A stretch of DNA of 34,705 bases, from positions 1-34,705 of the forward strand of contig UQFM01000012.1 of assembly GCA_900540295.1 (NCBI GenBank), in the 5' to 3' direction. Made by a program: the position numbers and the translations under genes. The notes beneath the pieces were generated by a model. It made no database searches. It was not told where the DNA came from and saw only the letters and a list, made by a program, of their open reading frames with translations. Source of the DNA: an uncultured Oscillospiraceae bacterium (GTDB lineage Bacteria; Bacillota; Clostridia; Oscillospirales; Acutalibacteraceae). Shown here piece by piece: positions 14,859-22,136 of this stretch (its first letter is position 1; each line of letters begins with the position of its first letter).

Positions 14859-15314
14859 TTGAAATGCCCGTTTTGCGGCTATGAAGAAAGCAAGGTAATT
14901 GATTCGCGCCCGACAGACGAGGGCGAACGCATTCGCCGCCGCCGCGAATGCCTGCAGTGCAACAAACGCTTTACGACCTATGAAATTATTGAAAGCGTAC
15001 CGATTTTGGTCGTCAAAAAGGATAAATCCCGCGAGGTGTTTGACCGCAATAAACTGTTACGCGGTTTGATGCGTGCCTGTGAAAAACGCCCCGTTACAAT
15101 GGATACGCTTGAGAAAGCTGTCGACGATATTGAGGTAAGCTTGCAAAATTCACTGGACCGAGAGGTCACCTCATTACATATCGGCGAACTTGCCATGGAC
15201 AAGTTAAAAGATATTGACGAAGTGGCTTATGTCCGTTTCGCATCGGTATATCGCCATTTCCGCGATATCAACGCATTTATGGATGAATTGTCGGCACTGC
15301 TGCAAAATCGGTAA
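14859..15314 (+). CDS. nrdR: Transcriptional repressor NrdR
   Basis: A 151-residue repressor of ribonucleotide reductase genes. The N-terminal zinc ribbon uses Cys3, Cys6, Cys31 and Cys34 (MKCPFCGYEESKVIDSR; RRECLQC). The ATP-cone follows (about 48-138; VVKKDKSREVFDRNKLLRG), which senses dATP/ATP. Length is the family norm. It starts at TTG 14859, eight bases after GGAGG; no ATG is available at the right place. No ribonucleotide reductase gene is in the window, so it acts in trans. Confidence 0.97.
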   Translation: MKCPFCGYEESKVIDSRPTDEGERIRRRRECLQCNKRFTTYEIIESVPILVVKKDKSREVFDRNKLLRGLMRACEKRPVTMDTLEKAVDDIEVSLQNSLDREVTSLHIGELAMDKLKDIDEVAYVRFASVYRHFRDINAFMDELSALLQNR

Positions 15315-15432
15315 ACCCGTGTGTCGTTCTTCTTTGTCCGATTCATCCTGTAAAACGCTAACATTTGCAGGAAATACCCGCTGTTTTCAGTCGGCATATT
15401 CTGCGTGTAAAAATTTTTGAAAGGGGATAGTT

Positions 15433-16977
15433 ATGAAGAAAACTATCAGTATTTTTATGGCGCTGATTATGTTGTTCAGCGTTTTGTCCGTAGGGGTTAC
15501 GGCATTGGAGCCGTCTAAATCCGAAGTTGTGACGCAGTACGTCGGCAGAGAAGAGCTTATCCGCTACGCACCGAATACGGAACTGCCGCAGACGGCTGCT
15601 TCTTCCGAGGCTCAAATCAACCGATTTGCATCTTCCGACCCGAATGCACCGTATACGTTTTACGCTGCATTGAACGCACGTCAAAAAGATGTTTACAACG
15701 GTATTCTGAACGGAGCTAAACCGCAGGCAGGTTTTGAAATTCCGCTGTCCGCTTCCATTAACTTCACAACTGTTTTGGACGCCAACGGCGATCCCGTTTT
15801 GCCGGACAGTGTTGTATATACCTGTATAGAAACTGTTGTCGGTGCGTTAAGCGCACTGATGGATGACCATCCGGAAATGTTCTGGGTCGGCAATTTCGAC
15901 TGGGGTTATATGTATGAGGGTACTGCATATACAGACGGCACAGCCGATATACGGCTGGTCGGCTTAGCTGTACAGTTTGACCTGCCTGAAGGATATGTAA
16001 GCTGGAATGCTGTAAAGACAGCGTATGACCAGATGATGCAGGTCGCGGGTTCCGTACAGATTACAGGTGCAAACCGCTTTGAACAGCTGAAAGCCATTCA
16101 CGATTGGATCGCCAAACGCGTAGACTACGATACCGAATTCGCATATGCCACTTCCTATTATGCAACCAGCGTTTTTCTTGCACCGTACATTACGGTTTGT
16201 GAAGGCTATGCCGAAGCATTCAAAATGCTCTGCGACCGTGCAGGCATCCCCTGCATTGTTGTGGTCGGCGATGCGGGCGAACCGCACGCATGGAACTATG
16301 TCAAAATGGAAGACGGTAATTGGTACGCTGTGGACGTAACATGGGACGATCAAAATTATGAAAACGGCGACGATTTGATTTTTTACGATTTCTTCCTCCG
16401 CGGTGCAAACTCCACCGAGATTTTCTTCCACGATGAAAATGAAGCAGCAACTGCGTTTAAAAACTCGCACAAACCGTTGGGTGACCGTTACGGTGACGGC
16501 AGTATCTACAAGCTGTCTTATCCTGCATTGGCAGAAGAAGGCTATACACGCATGCTTTTGGCACCGAACTCCCAGGCGACTGTGGATAAATCCAAGATGA
16601 CTGTTTACATCCCCGAAGGCACGGATATAAATGATGCATTCTTGATTCCGGAAGGATATCTCGGCGCAATAGATAAAGACCCCGCCTCAATTCTACAAGT
16701 TGCCATCCCGCTTTCCTACGGTGACGTCAACGGCGACGGTCAAATCACGGCAATCGATGCCCGTTGGGTTTTACAGGCATCCTCCGGTACAAGAGAGCTG
16801 AATGGGGTACAGAAGATTTTGGCAGATGTTAACGGCGACGGCCAAATCACAGCAATCGACGCACGCTGGATTTTACAGGCGGCATCCGGTTCAAGAACTT
16901 TACCTGCAAGCGATGAGGGTATCCTTGTAGAAGAGTATCAGGTCACTTGGCTGAAAGCAGCAAAGCAAGCGGCATAA
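15433..16977 (+). CDS. Secreted transglutaminase-like protein with C-terminal dockerin
   Basis: A 514-residue exported protein. The signal peptide (1-24, MKKTISIFMALIMLFSV) matches that of the cohesin protein at 5391. A transglutaminase/cysteine-protease-like domain spans about 210-320: Cys256 (TVCEGYAEAFKMLC), His285 (EPHAWNYV) and Asp301 (WYAVDVTWDD) form the triad. Residues about 430-492 are a type I dockerin: two DVNGDGQITAIDARW repeats, each a calcium loop plus helix, separated by 35 residues. A 25-residue tail follows. AAAGGGGA precedes the ATG; the gene is 118 bases after nrdR and ends at a strong shared terminator. The dockerin implies docking onto a cohesin scaffold. Whether it crosslinks, deamidates or cleaves protein is not readable. 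Confidence 0.88.
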   Translation: MKKTISIFMALIMLFSVLSVGVTALEPSKSEVVTQYVGREELIRYAPNTELPQTAASSEAQINRFASSDPNAPYTFYAALNARQKDVYNGILNGAKPQAGFEIPLSASINFTTVLDANGDPVLPDSVVYTCIETVVGALSALMDDHPEMFWVGNFDWGYMYEGTAYTDGTADIRLVGLAVQFDLPEGYVSWNAVKTAYDQMMQVAGSVQITGANRFEQLKAIHDWIAKRVDYDTEFAYATSYYATSVFLAPYITVCEGYAEAFKMLCDRAGIPCIVVVGDAGEPHAWNYVKMEDGNWYAVDVTWDDQNYENGDDLIFYDFFLRGANSTEIFFHDENEAATAFKNSHKPLGDRYGDGSIYKLSYPALAEEGYTRMLLAPNSQATVDKSKMTVYIPEGTDINDAFLIPEGYLGAIDKDPASILQVAIPLSYGDVNGDGQITAIDARWVLQASSGTRELNGVQKILADVNGDGQITAIDARWILQAASGSRTLPASDEGILVEEYQVTWLKAAKQAA

Positions 16978-17009
16978 CTTTCGGGCAAAACAACTAAAAG
17001 CGAATAAAT

Positions 17010-17058
17010 AAAAGCACACAAGGCAAAGAGAAAATTCTCTTTATCCTGTGTGCTTTTT
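17010..17058. terminator. Bidirectional terminator between dockerin and sortase units
   Basis: AAAAGCACACA (17010-17020) pairs with TGTGTGCTTTT (17047-17057), with an inner stem AGAGAA/TTCTCT. It lies between two converging units and carries A and T tails on both sides. Confidence 0.88.
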
Positions 17059-17097
17059 ACAATCGCTACGGTCTTTATCCTGCAACCGAATATCCGT

Positions 17098-17949
17098 TTA
17101 TAAATCTCTGTGCCGTACAGCGGCGAGGCACGCCGTGATTGCCGTAGGAATTGCCGCAGAAGCCGCTAAAATACCCAAAACACCGTTTATCATGCCTGTT
17201 GCAAAATCATACAGCGAGGCATTGCTGATATTTATATTGCCGCCGACATCCATAATCAAGGCAATTAACGGTGCCGTAAGCAACATCAGCGCCGCGCCTG
17301 AAAACGCATAAATAAAATAGCGCAGATAGTTTTTCTTCTTTTGGAAATACAATCGAAGTATCCCTGCACATATGCAAAATACCACCGCACCTGCCGCAGC
17401 AGCATACCAGCCGAACGGACGGTACCTCGCAAGCATACGCGAGGCAGTTTTGAACGCAGACATGGAAAACACCGAAACATATGCGTTATAAACATCACAA
17501 AGCTCTGCGGCAATACCGCGCAGATTCTCGTTTGCATCCGCCGTCAATGCAACGCCCTTTTCTTCGGCATAAATCCGCAGCTGCGCATATAAGGCTTCTT
17601 CTAATACAGCGGTATCTCGTTTTTCCTGCACCGTTCCTGTATAAAACTCCTCTAAAACAGCCGCAGTATCTCGGTCAATCACGGCAGGGGTAATTACATC
17701 CGTAAAGATGCTGTCAAAAAAAGCCGCGTCAATATTGCAGGCAGAACCGAAAGAAATAAATTCCTCTTTCAATTCTGTGACAAGATGCTCGCTGTACTGT
17801 GAACGCACAGCCGTTTTCACAGCGAATTTAGGATTCAGCGCCGTCAGAGACAAAGCGATGCAAAGGACAGTAAGTGTAAACGTCAGGGACATCAAAAAAG
17901 AGACGGCTGAACAAATTACAGAGCGTGCCCGTTTTGCGGTTTTTTTCAT
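17098..17949 (-). CDS. Membrane protein of the sortase cassette, unknown function
   Basis: A 283-residue protein of no family I recognise. An N-terminal hydrophobic segment (about 15-35, VSFLMSLTFTLTVLCIAL) anchors a soluble, probably extracellular region of about 145 residues (helical, with DTAAVLEEFYTGTVQEKRD). Three further hydrophobic segments follow (about 180-200, 213-235, 248-275). The start at 17949 follows AGGAGGG; an in-frame ATG at 17967 lies upstream of that site. Only 10 bases separate it from the sortase stop codon, so it is the third gene of the cassette. The large outer loop between membrane segments suggests a role at the membrane with the sortase or its substrate; this is inference. 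Confidence 0.8.
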   Translation of the reverse strand: MKKTAKRARSVICSAVSFLMSLTFTLTVLCIALSLTALNPKFAVKTAVRSQYSEHLVTELKEEFISFGSACNIDAAFFDSIFTDVITPAVIDRDTAAVLEEFYTGTVQEKRDTAVLEEALYAQLRIYAEEKGVALTADANENLRGIAAELCDVYNAYVSVFSMSAFKTASRMLARYRPFGWYAAAAGAVVFCICAGILRLYFQKKKNYLRYFIYAFSGAALMLLTAPLIALIMDVGGNINISNASLYDFATGMINGVLGILAASAAIPTAITACLAAVRHRDL

Positions 17950-17959
17950 TTCAGCCCTC

Positions 17960-18652
17960 CTATTCATACATGTTCACCGTCGGCCCGGAAACATATTCGC
18001 AAAAGGCAAAGAACCGGTACGGCGTGGACGCAATGGTATCATTCGGATAACAGGTATACAACAACAGAACCTCTTTGTCGCCGTTCAATTCACTGCGATA
18101 GCCTGAACCGTCATCGTTCTTCAGAATTGCTGTTTTGTAAACGCGGTACACATAGGACCCGTAGGTGGTTTCCACATGCACAGCTGCGCCCTCTTTCACA
18201 TACGGCAGTGTATGGAAGTAAGTATTGTTATGCGCACCGATTAAAATGCCCGTGCCGCAACCGGGAATATGGCTATACATAGACATACACGCGCCGCGTT
18301 TCAAAAGCGCGGTACTGTCTCCGTAAATAATATCTGTATCAATATCGGTTCCCTCCACCGTGATTCTGCCGAACGCAGAGCCGTATTCGGGAAACTCGAA
18401 ATCATCCCAATTCAAGTAACCGGAGCTTTGCCCGGTTGAACCATTGAAAATGCTGCCCGCCCCGGGTTCGTCAATGGTCTCGACATTAGCGCCCGAAAAC
18501 GCCAGTCGGTATACCGAAAGCAGGGGTTCGAGAATCGGCGTAAGACATGCGAAGAGCAACATATATCCGCACAATAAAAAAGCTATCGGAAACAGTATAA
18601 ACTGCTTCCGATAGCTTTTCTTACTCCGATTTTTTTCGGAATTAGTCTTCAT
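17960..18652 (-). CDS. Sortase (probably class D or related)
   Basis: A 230-residue membrane-anchored transpeptidase that links secreted proteins to the cell wall. One N-terminal membrane segment (about 17-40) precedes the sortase beta-barrel. The catalytic residues are His141 (GILIGAHNNTYFHTLP), Cys201 (LLLYTCYP) and Arg213 (TPYRFFAF). The pattern fits class D-like sortases of Clostridia, but the subclass is not certain. Its start overlaps the end of the substrate gene by 11 bases. A strong intrinsic terminator is embedded in codons about 11-26, so much of the transcription should stop before the enzyme is made. It is followed 10 bases on by a membrane protein. Confidence 0.88.
   Translation of the reverse strand: MKTNSEKNRSKKSYRKQFILFPIAFLLCGYMLLFACLTPILEPLLSVYRLAFSGANVETIDEPGAGSIFNGSTGQSSGYLNWDDFEFPEYGSAFGRITVEGTDIDTDIIYGDSTALLKRGACMSMYSHIPGCGTGILIGAHNNTYFHTLPYVKEGAAVHVETTYGSYVYRVYKTAILKNDDGSGYRSELNGDKEVLLLYTCYPNDTIASTPYRFFAFCEYVSGPTVNMYE
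18576..18619 (-). terminator. Intrinsic terminator inside the sortase coding sequence
   Basis: On the minus strand AAAAGCTATCGGAAGCAG (18602-18619) pairs with its complement (18578-18595) over 18 bp with a single G-U, loop TTTATA, followed by six T. It begins about 23 bases after the substrate stop codon and codes for residues SYRKQFILFPIAF of the sortase. It should attenuate transcription between substrate and enzyme. Confidence 0.8.
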
Positions 18653-19220
18653 CAGACTCTTTGCGGAAGCGCTTCACAGCAACGCCTGCAGCAGCGAGAA
18701 CTGCAACAGCAGCCGCACCGCAGAAAGCAGCAGAGGTGAAGTCAGCACCGGTCTTTGTAACAACCGCCGGATGCAACTCAGCAATAACCTTGCCGTTTGC
18801 ATCGGTGATAATCAACAGACCATGGTCAGCATCCGCGAGGGAACCTTTCGTCGAAAGCTTGAAGCCGACAACGCCGAGTGCTTTGTCAGCATACGCAAGA
18901 AGGGTCTTGGTAGAACCGGTCTTGGTGATGTCTTCCAGCGTCTGAAGGTTCTTAGACTTAACAAAAGCAAGTGCTTCGTCAAGGATGCCCTTGATTTCAT
19001 TGTACTGTGCTTCTGTCATGTCGACATTGGTAAACACGTTCTCGAGAGCTGTAATATACTCTGCAGGAACCGTGATGGTTTTGCCGTCAACGACATATGC
19101 AGTCTGCACATAATCGATGAGCTTCTTTTCGTACTCGTTGATGCCTGAAGCCGCGAAAGCCGGAACCATGGAAACGACAAGAAGGACAGCTACAACCATG
19201 AGGCATGCCAATTTCTTCAT
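18642..19220 (-). CDS. Small exported protein with atypical sortase signal
   Basis: A 192-residue secreted protein of no known family. Signal peptide 1-24 (cleavage after PAFA); a mostly helical body of about 90 residues; a short beta-rich part (about 115-152). The C-terminus reads VVTKTGADFT, then a hydrophobic Ala/Val segment (about 163-182) and the positive tail KRFRKESDED. That layout is a sortase sorting signal in which TKTGA replaces LPXTG. The gene heads the cassette with its own promoter and overlaps the sortase gene by 11 bases, so it is the likely dedicated substrate. GGGAGAG precedes the ATG. The sorting role is inference from layout. Confidence 0.82.
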   Translation of the reverse strand: MKKLACLMVVAVLLVVSMVPAFAASGINEYEKKLIDYVQTAYVVDGKTITVPAEYITALENVFTNVDMTEAQYNEIKGILDEALAFVKSKNLQTLEDITKTGSTKTLLAYADKALGVVGFKLSTKGSLADADHGLLIITDANGKVIAELHPAVVTKTGADFTSAAFCGAAAVAVLAAAGVAVKRFRKESDED

Positions 19221-19291
19221 GTTAGGAACTCTCCCTTGTGTGATTTTTGTGTATTCGGCAGTGATAGCGAGATACCTAATACATCAAAATC

Positions 19292-19320
19292 ATTGTAGCA
19301 CAACAAACTTTGTTTGTAAA
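19292..19320 (-). promoter_or_regulatory. Promoter and operator-like repeat of the sortase cassette
   Basis: Minus strand TTTACA (19315-19320), 17 bases, TACAAT (19292-19297). The spacer holds a perfect inverted repeat ACAAAC-TTT-GTTTGT (19303-19317), well placed for a repressor. The leader is about 65 nt. Confidence 0.72.
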
Positions 19321-19364
19321 CCCCTTTTACATCGTAAGATTTTTACAAATTCTGCAAAAACAAA

Positions 19365-19389
19365 CAGGCAGACCGTTACTGTCTGCCTG
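19365..19389 (-). terminator. Terminator of murA
   Basis: CAGGCAGAC pairs perfectly with GTCTGCCTG around a 7-base loop; on the minus strand TTTGTTTTT follows. It separates murA from the sortase cassette. Confidence 0.85.
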
Positions 19390-19406
19390 CCTTTATATAT
19401 CTTATT

Positions 19407-20702
19407 TTATCCCGCGTTCATTTGCGTATGCGCATCATTGTCGGGGAATGTGCGCCGCTCAATAATTGCGCCGAGTGAACGGAATTTGTCCACTACATTT
19501 TCATAGCCGCGCTCGATATGCTGAATTTCTTCCAATTCCGACACACCGTTTGCCGCCATTGCCGCAATCAGCATTGCCGCGCCTGCACGCAAATCGTCCG
19601 CGCGGACAGGTGCGCCTTTCAGGGATTCGACGCCCTCAATTACCGCGGTCTTTCCGTTTACGTGAATACCGGCGCCCATGCGCTGTAATTGCTCCGCATA
19701 ACGGAAACGGTTATCCCAAACACTTTCGGAAACAAAGCTTGTACCCTCGGCAAGACACAGCAGTGTAGAGAACTGCGGCTGCATGTCTGTCGGAAACCCC
19801 GGATGCGGCATAGTCTTGATGTTACAGTGCCCGGGGCGTTTGTGCATCATAACACGCACCGCCTCATCGTATTCCAAAACCGTTGCACCCGCTTCAATCA
19901 ATTTTGCGGTAATAGACTCCAAATGCTTCGGAATCACGTTTTTCACAAGCACGTCGCCCATGGTAGCGGCGGCGGCGACCATGTAAGTACCCGCCTCAAT
20001 CTGGTCGGGTATAATCGAATACTCACAGCCGTGCAGATGCTCTACGCCGCGGATTTTAATAACATCCGTACCCGCGCCGCGCACATCCGCGCCCATGGTA
20101 TTTAAAAAGTTTGCAAGGTCAACAATGTGCGGCTCTTTTGCCGCATTTTCAATGACAGTAAGTCCACGCGCTTTCACAGCCGCCAGCATCACATTGATGG
20201 TTGCGCCGACGGAAACCACATCCAAATACACCGAGCTTCCGAGCAGACCGTCCGCCTGCACATTCACCATGGCGTTTTCTTCCATGGTCACTTCCGCACC
20301 GAGCATTTCAAAGCCCTTAATATGCTGGTCAATCGGGCGCAGTCCCAAATAGCAGCCGCCCGGCATCGCAACACGCGCACGGTTAAACCGCCCAATCAGC
20401 GCCCCAATTAAATAATAGGATGCGCGAAGCTGTTTGGTCAAATCATGTTCCACAACATAAGAGGAAATATACCGTGTGTCAATCTCTAAAGTGGTTTTGT
20501 TAATATATTTAATTCCCGCGCCCATATTTTTAAGAATCTTCACCATTGCCGAAACATCGCTGATATTCGGAATGTTTTCAATTCTGCAAACATCCTGTGC
20601 CAAAATGGTTGCGGGGAGAATTGCGACAACCGCATTTTTCGCGCCGCTGACCGTAACCTCACCGGTCAGACGCTGACCGCCGGTAATAACAAATTTATCC
20701 AA
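19407..20702 (-). CDS. murA: UDP-N-acetylglucosamine 1-carboxyvinyltransferase
   Basis: A 431-residue EPSP-synthase-fold enzyme that transfers enolpyruvate from PEP to UDP-GlcNAc, the first committed step of peptidoglycan synthesis. Lys22 lies in SGAKNAVV, and the active-site Cys117 in MPGGCYLGLRPIDQH, so it should be fosfomycin-sensitive in type. DQIEAGTYMVAAA, GFPTDMQPQ and DLRAGAAMLIAA are standard MurA blocks. It is about 12 residues longer than usual, mostly at the C-terminus. The ATG at 20702 opens MDKFVITGGQRL, with GGGAGTGAG upstream. It is a single-gene unit with a structured leader. Confidence 0.97.
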   Translation of the reverse strand: MDKFVITGGQRLTGEVTVSGAKNAVVAILPATILAQDVCRIENIPNISDVSAMVKILKNMGAGIKYINKTTLEIDTRYISSYVVEHDLTKQLRASYYLIGALIGRFNRARVAMPGGCYLGLRPIDQHIKGFEMLGAEVTMEENAMVNVQADGLLGSSVYLDVVSVGATINVMLAAVKARGLTVIENAAKEPHIVDLANFLNTMGADVRGAGTDVIKIRGVEHLHGCEYSIIPDQIEAGTYMVAAAATMGDVLVKNVIPKHLESITAKLIEAGATVLEYDEAVRVMMHKRPGHCNIKTMPHPGFPTDMQPQFSTLLCLAEGTSFVSESVWDNRFRYAEQLQRMGAGIHVNGKTAVIEGVESLKGAPVRADDLRAGAAMLIAAMAANGVSELEEIQHIERGYENVVDKFRSLGAIIERRTFPDNDAHTQMNAG

Positions 20703-20775
20703 AGACGGCTCACTCCCTAAATCATTCTATGTAATCCGATAATAACCTGTAAGGTGACCGTAACACAACAAAAGT

Positions 20776-20856
20776 CTGAATTCCGATAAGAAAAAATCAA
20801 CGGAACTATATGCCCGCGAATCAATCACGCGGTGATTTGTCCTTATCGGGATTCAG
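20776..20856 (-). promoter_or_regulatory. 81-nt hairpin structure in the murA leader
   Basis: On the minus strand CTGAATCCCGATAAG (20842-20856) pairs with CTTATCGGAATTCAG (20776-20790), 15 bp with one mismatch. Inside are AAATCA/TGATTT and a GC stem CCGCG/CGCGG. The element lies between the murA promoter and its start codon. I recognise no RNA class; it could be a cis-regulator, a processed small RNA or a small mobile repeat. Confidence 0.6.
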
Positions 20857-20885
20857 GCAAAAAGTTTTTGCAAAAGTACTAAAAT

Positions 20886-20894
20886 AGTATACCA
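20886..20894 (-). promoter_or_regulatory. Extended -10 promoter of murA
   Basis: Minus strand TGGTATACT: a TATACT -10 box with the TGn extension and a weak -35. Transcription would begin near 20879, giving a leader of about 177 nt that contains the hairpin element. Confidence 0.6.
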
Positions 20895-21029
20895 CTGAAC
20901 AGCCAAAAATAAAAGTCTTTTTTTATAGAATTTTCGACGTGGTTTTTGTCGATTTTATCCTATAAAATCTTATAAAAACTATGCAAATCAGCAGAAAGCA
21001 CCGTTTTAGGTTTGCGCATATTCACCTGA

Positions 21030-21061
21030 AAAAGCACGTTTCCGACAGGAAACGTGCTTTT
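21030..21061. terminator. Terminator of the aldolase gene
   Basis: AAAAGCACGTTTCC (21030-21043) pairs perfectly with GGAAACGTGCTTTT (21048-21061) around a 4-base loop. Confidence 0.9.
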
Positions 21062-21079
21062 ATGAACCTTTTCATTCGC

Positions 21080-22015
21080 TTATGCTTTGTCCGCACAGCC
21101 GAGAACCGTTTCGATTTTATGCGAAACAACGCCCTCAATCGCATCTCTTGCGGGGGTCAAGTACTGTCTGGGGTCGAAATGCGTCGGATTCTCAGAGAAG
21201 TGCTTGCGGATTGCCGCAGTCATCGCAATACGGATGTCGGAGTCCACATTGATTTTGCAGACCGCCATGGAAGCCGCTTCGCGAAGCATGTCCTCGGGAA
21301 TGCCGATTGCGTCGGGCATCTGACCGCCGAATTCGTTGATGGTCTTTACATCGTCCTGGTTGACGGAGCTTGCACCGTGCAGAACAATCGGGAAACCGGG
21401 CAGTTTCTCTTCCACTTCTTTCAAAATGTCAAAGCGAAGCTGCGGTTTCTGGCCGGGCTTGAATTTGTATGCGCCGTGGCTTGTACCGATGGCGATTGCC
21501 AAAGAATCCACGCCTGTTCTGGTGACGAAATCATAAACCTGTTCGGGCTTTGTGAAGCTTGCATCCTCTGCGCTGACGTTGACGTCATCCTCAATGCCCG
21601 CCAGCTGACCGAGCTCGCCCTCAACAACCACACCGTGTGCGTGTGCATACTCGACAACCTTTTTGGTCAGGGCAACGTTTTCTTCATAGGGCAGATGGCT
21701 GCCGTCAATCATAACAGAGGTAAAACCGCCGTCAATGCAGGATTTGCAGGTTTCAAAATCGGGACCGTGGTCGAGGTGCAGTGCAATGGGAAGCCCTGTT
21801 TCTTCCGCCGCGGCTTTGACCATGGCAACGAGATAATCATGAGACGCATATTTTCTTGCGCCTGCGGAGCACTGCAGAATTACGGGCGCGTTCAGCTTTT
21901 TCGCCGCGCGGGTAATCCCCTGAATAATTTCCATGTTGTTGACGTTAAACGCACCGATGGCGTAACCGCCCTCATACGCTTTTTTAAACATTTCGGTAGT
22001 GGTTACTAAAGGCAT
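21080..22015 (-). CDS. fba: Class II fructose-bisphosphate aldolase
   Basis: A 311-residue zinc-dependent aldolase of glycolysis and gluconeogenesis, interconverting fructose 1,6-bisphosphate with dihydroxyacetone phosphate and glyceraldehyde 3-phosphate. Family blocks are YAIGAFNVNNMEIIQGI, ALHLDHGPDFETCKS (Asp-His), GFTSVMIDGSHLPYEENV, EGELGQLAGIED, IAIGTSHGAYKF (zinc His) and IVLHGASSV. The ATG at 22015 has AAGGAG eight bases upstream and a consensus promoter; the longer frame to 22102 crosses that promoter. A tagatose- or related bisphosphate specificity cannot be excluded, but the sequence looks like the Fba type of Clostridia. Confidence 0.95.
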   Translation of the reverse strand: MPLVTTTEMFKKAYEGGYAIGAFNVNNMEIIQGITRAAKKLNAPVILQCSAGARKYASHDYLVAMVKAAAEETGLPIALHLDHGPDFETCKSCIDGGFTSVMIDGSHLPYEENVALTKKVVEYAHAHGVVVEGELGQLAGIEDDVNVSAEDASFTKPEQVYDFVTRTGVDSLAIAIGTSHGAYKFKPGQKPQLRFDILKEVEEKLPGFPIVLHGASSVNQDDVKTINEFGGQMPDAIGIPEDMLREAASMAVCKINVDSDIRIAMTAAIRKHFSENPTHFDPRQYLTPARDAIEGVVSHKIETVLGCADKA

Positions 22016-22055
22016 ACTTGTCACTCCTTGATAAATTTCAAAAAATTTCTTATTT

Positions 22056-22084
22056 ATTATACAGTATTGACAGCGGCTTGTCAA
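22056..22084 (-). promoter_or_regulatory. Consensus promoter of fba
   Basis: Minus strand TTGACA (22079-22084), 17 bases, TATAAT (22056-22061), about 41 bases before the start codon. Confidence 0.9.
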
Positions 22085-22136
22085 ATCGGTAACACACCTC
22101 AAAAAGCCGAAATATACTGGTTTGGGGGTGAAGAAT

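Noticed and set aside
18661..19148. Plus-strand frames across the small exported protein
   Set aside because: Antisense shadows; the minus-strand gene has a signal peptide, sorting tail, ribosome binding site and promoter.
20981..22009. 342-codon plus-strand frame
   Set aside because: Antisense to the fba gene, with no ribosome binding site, and overlapping the fba terminator.
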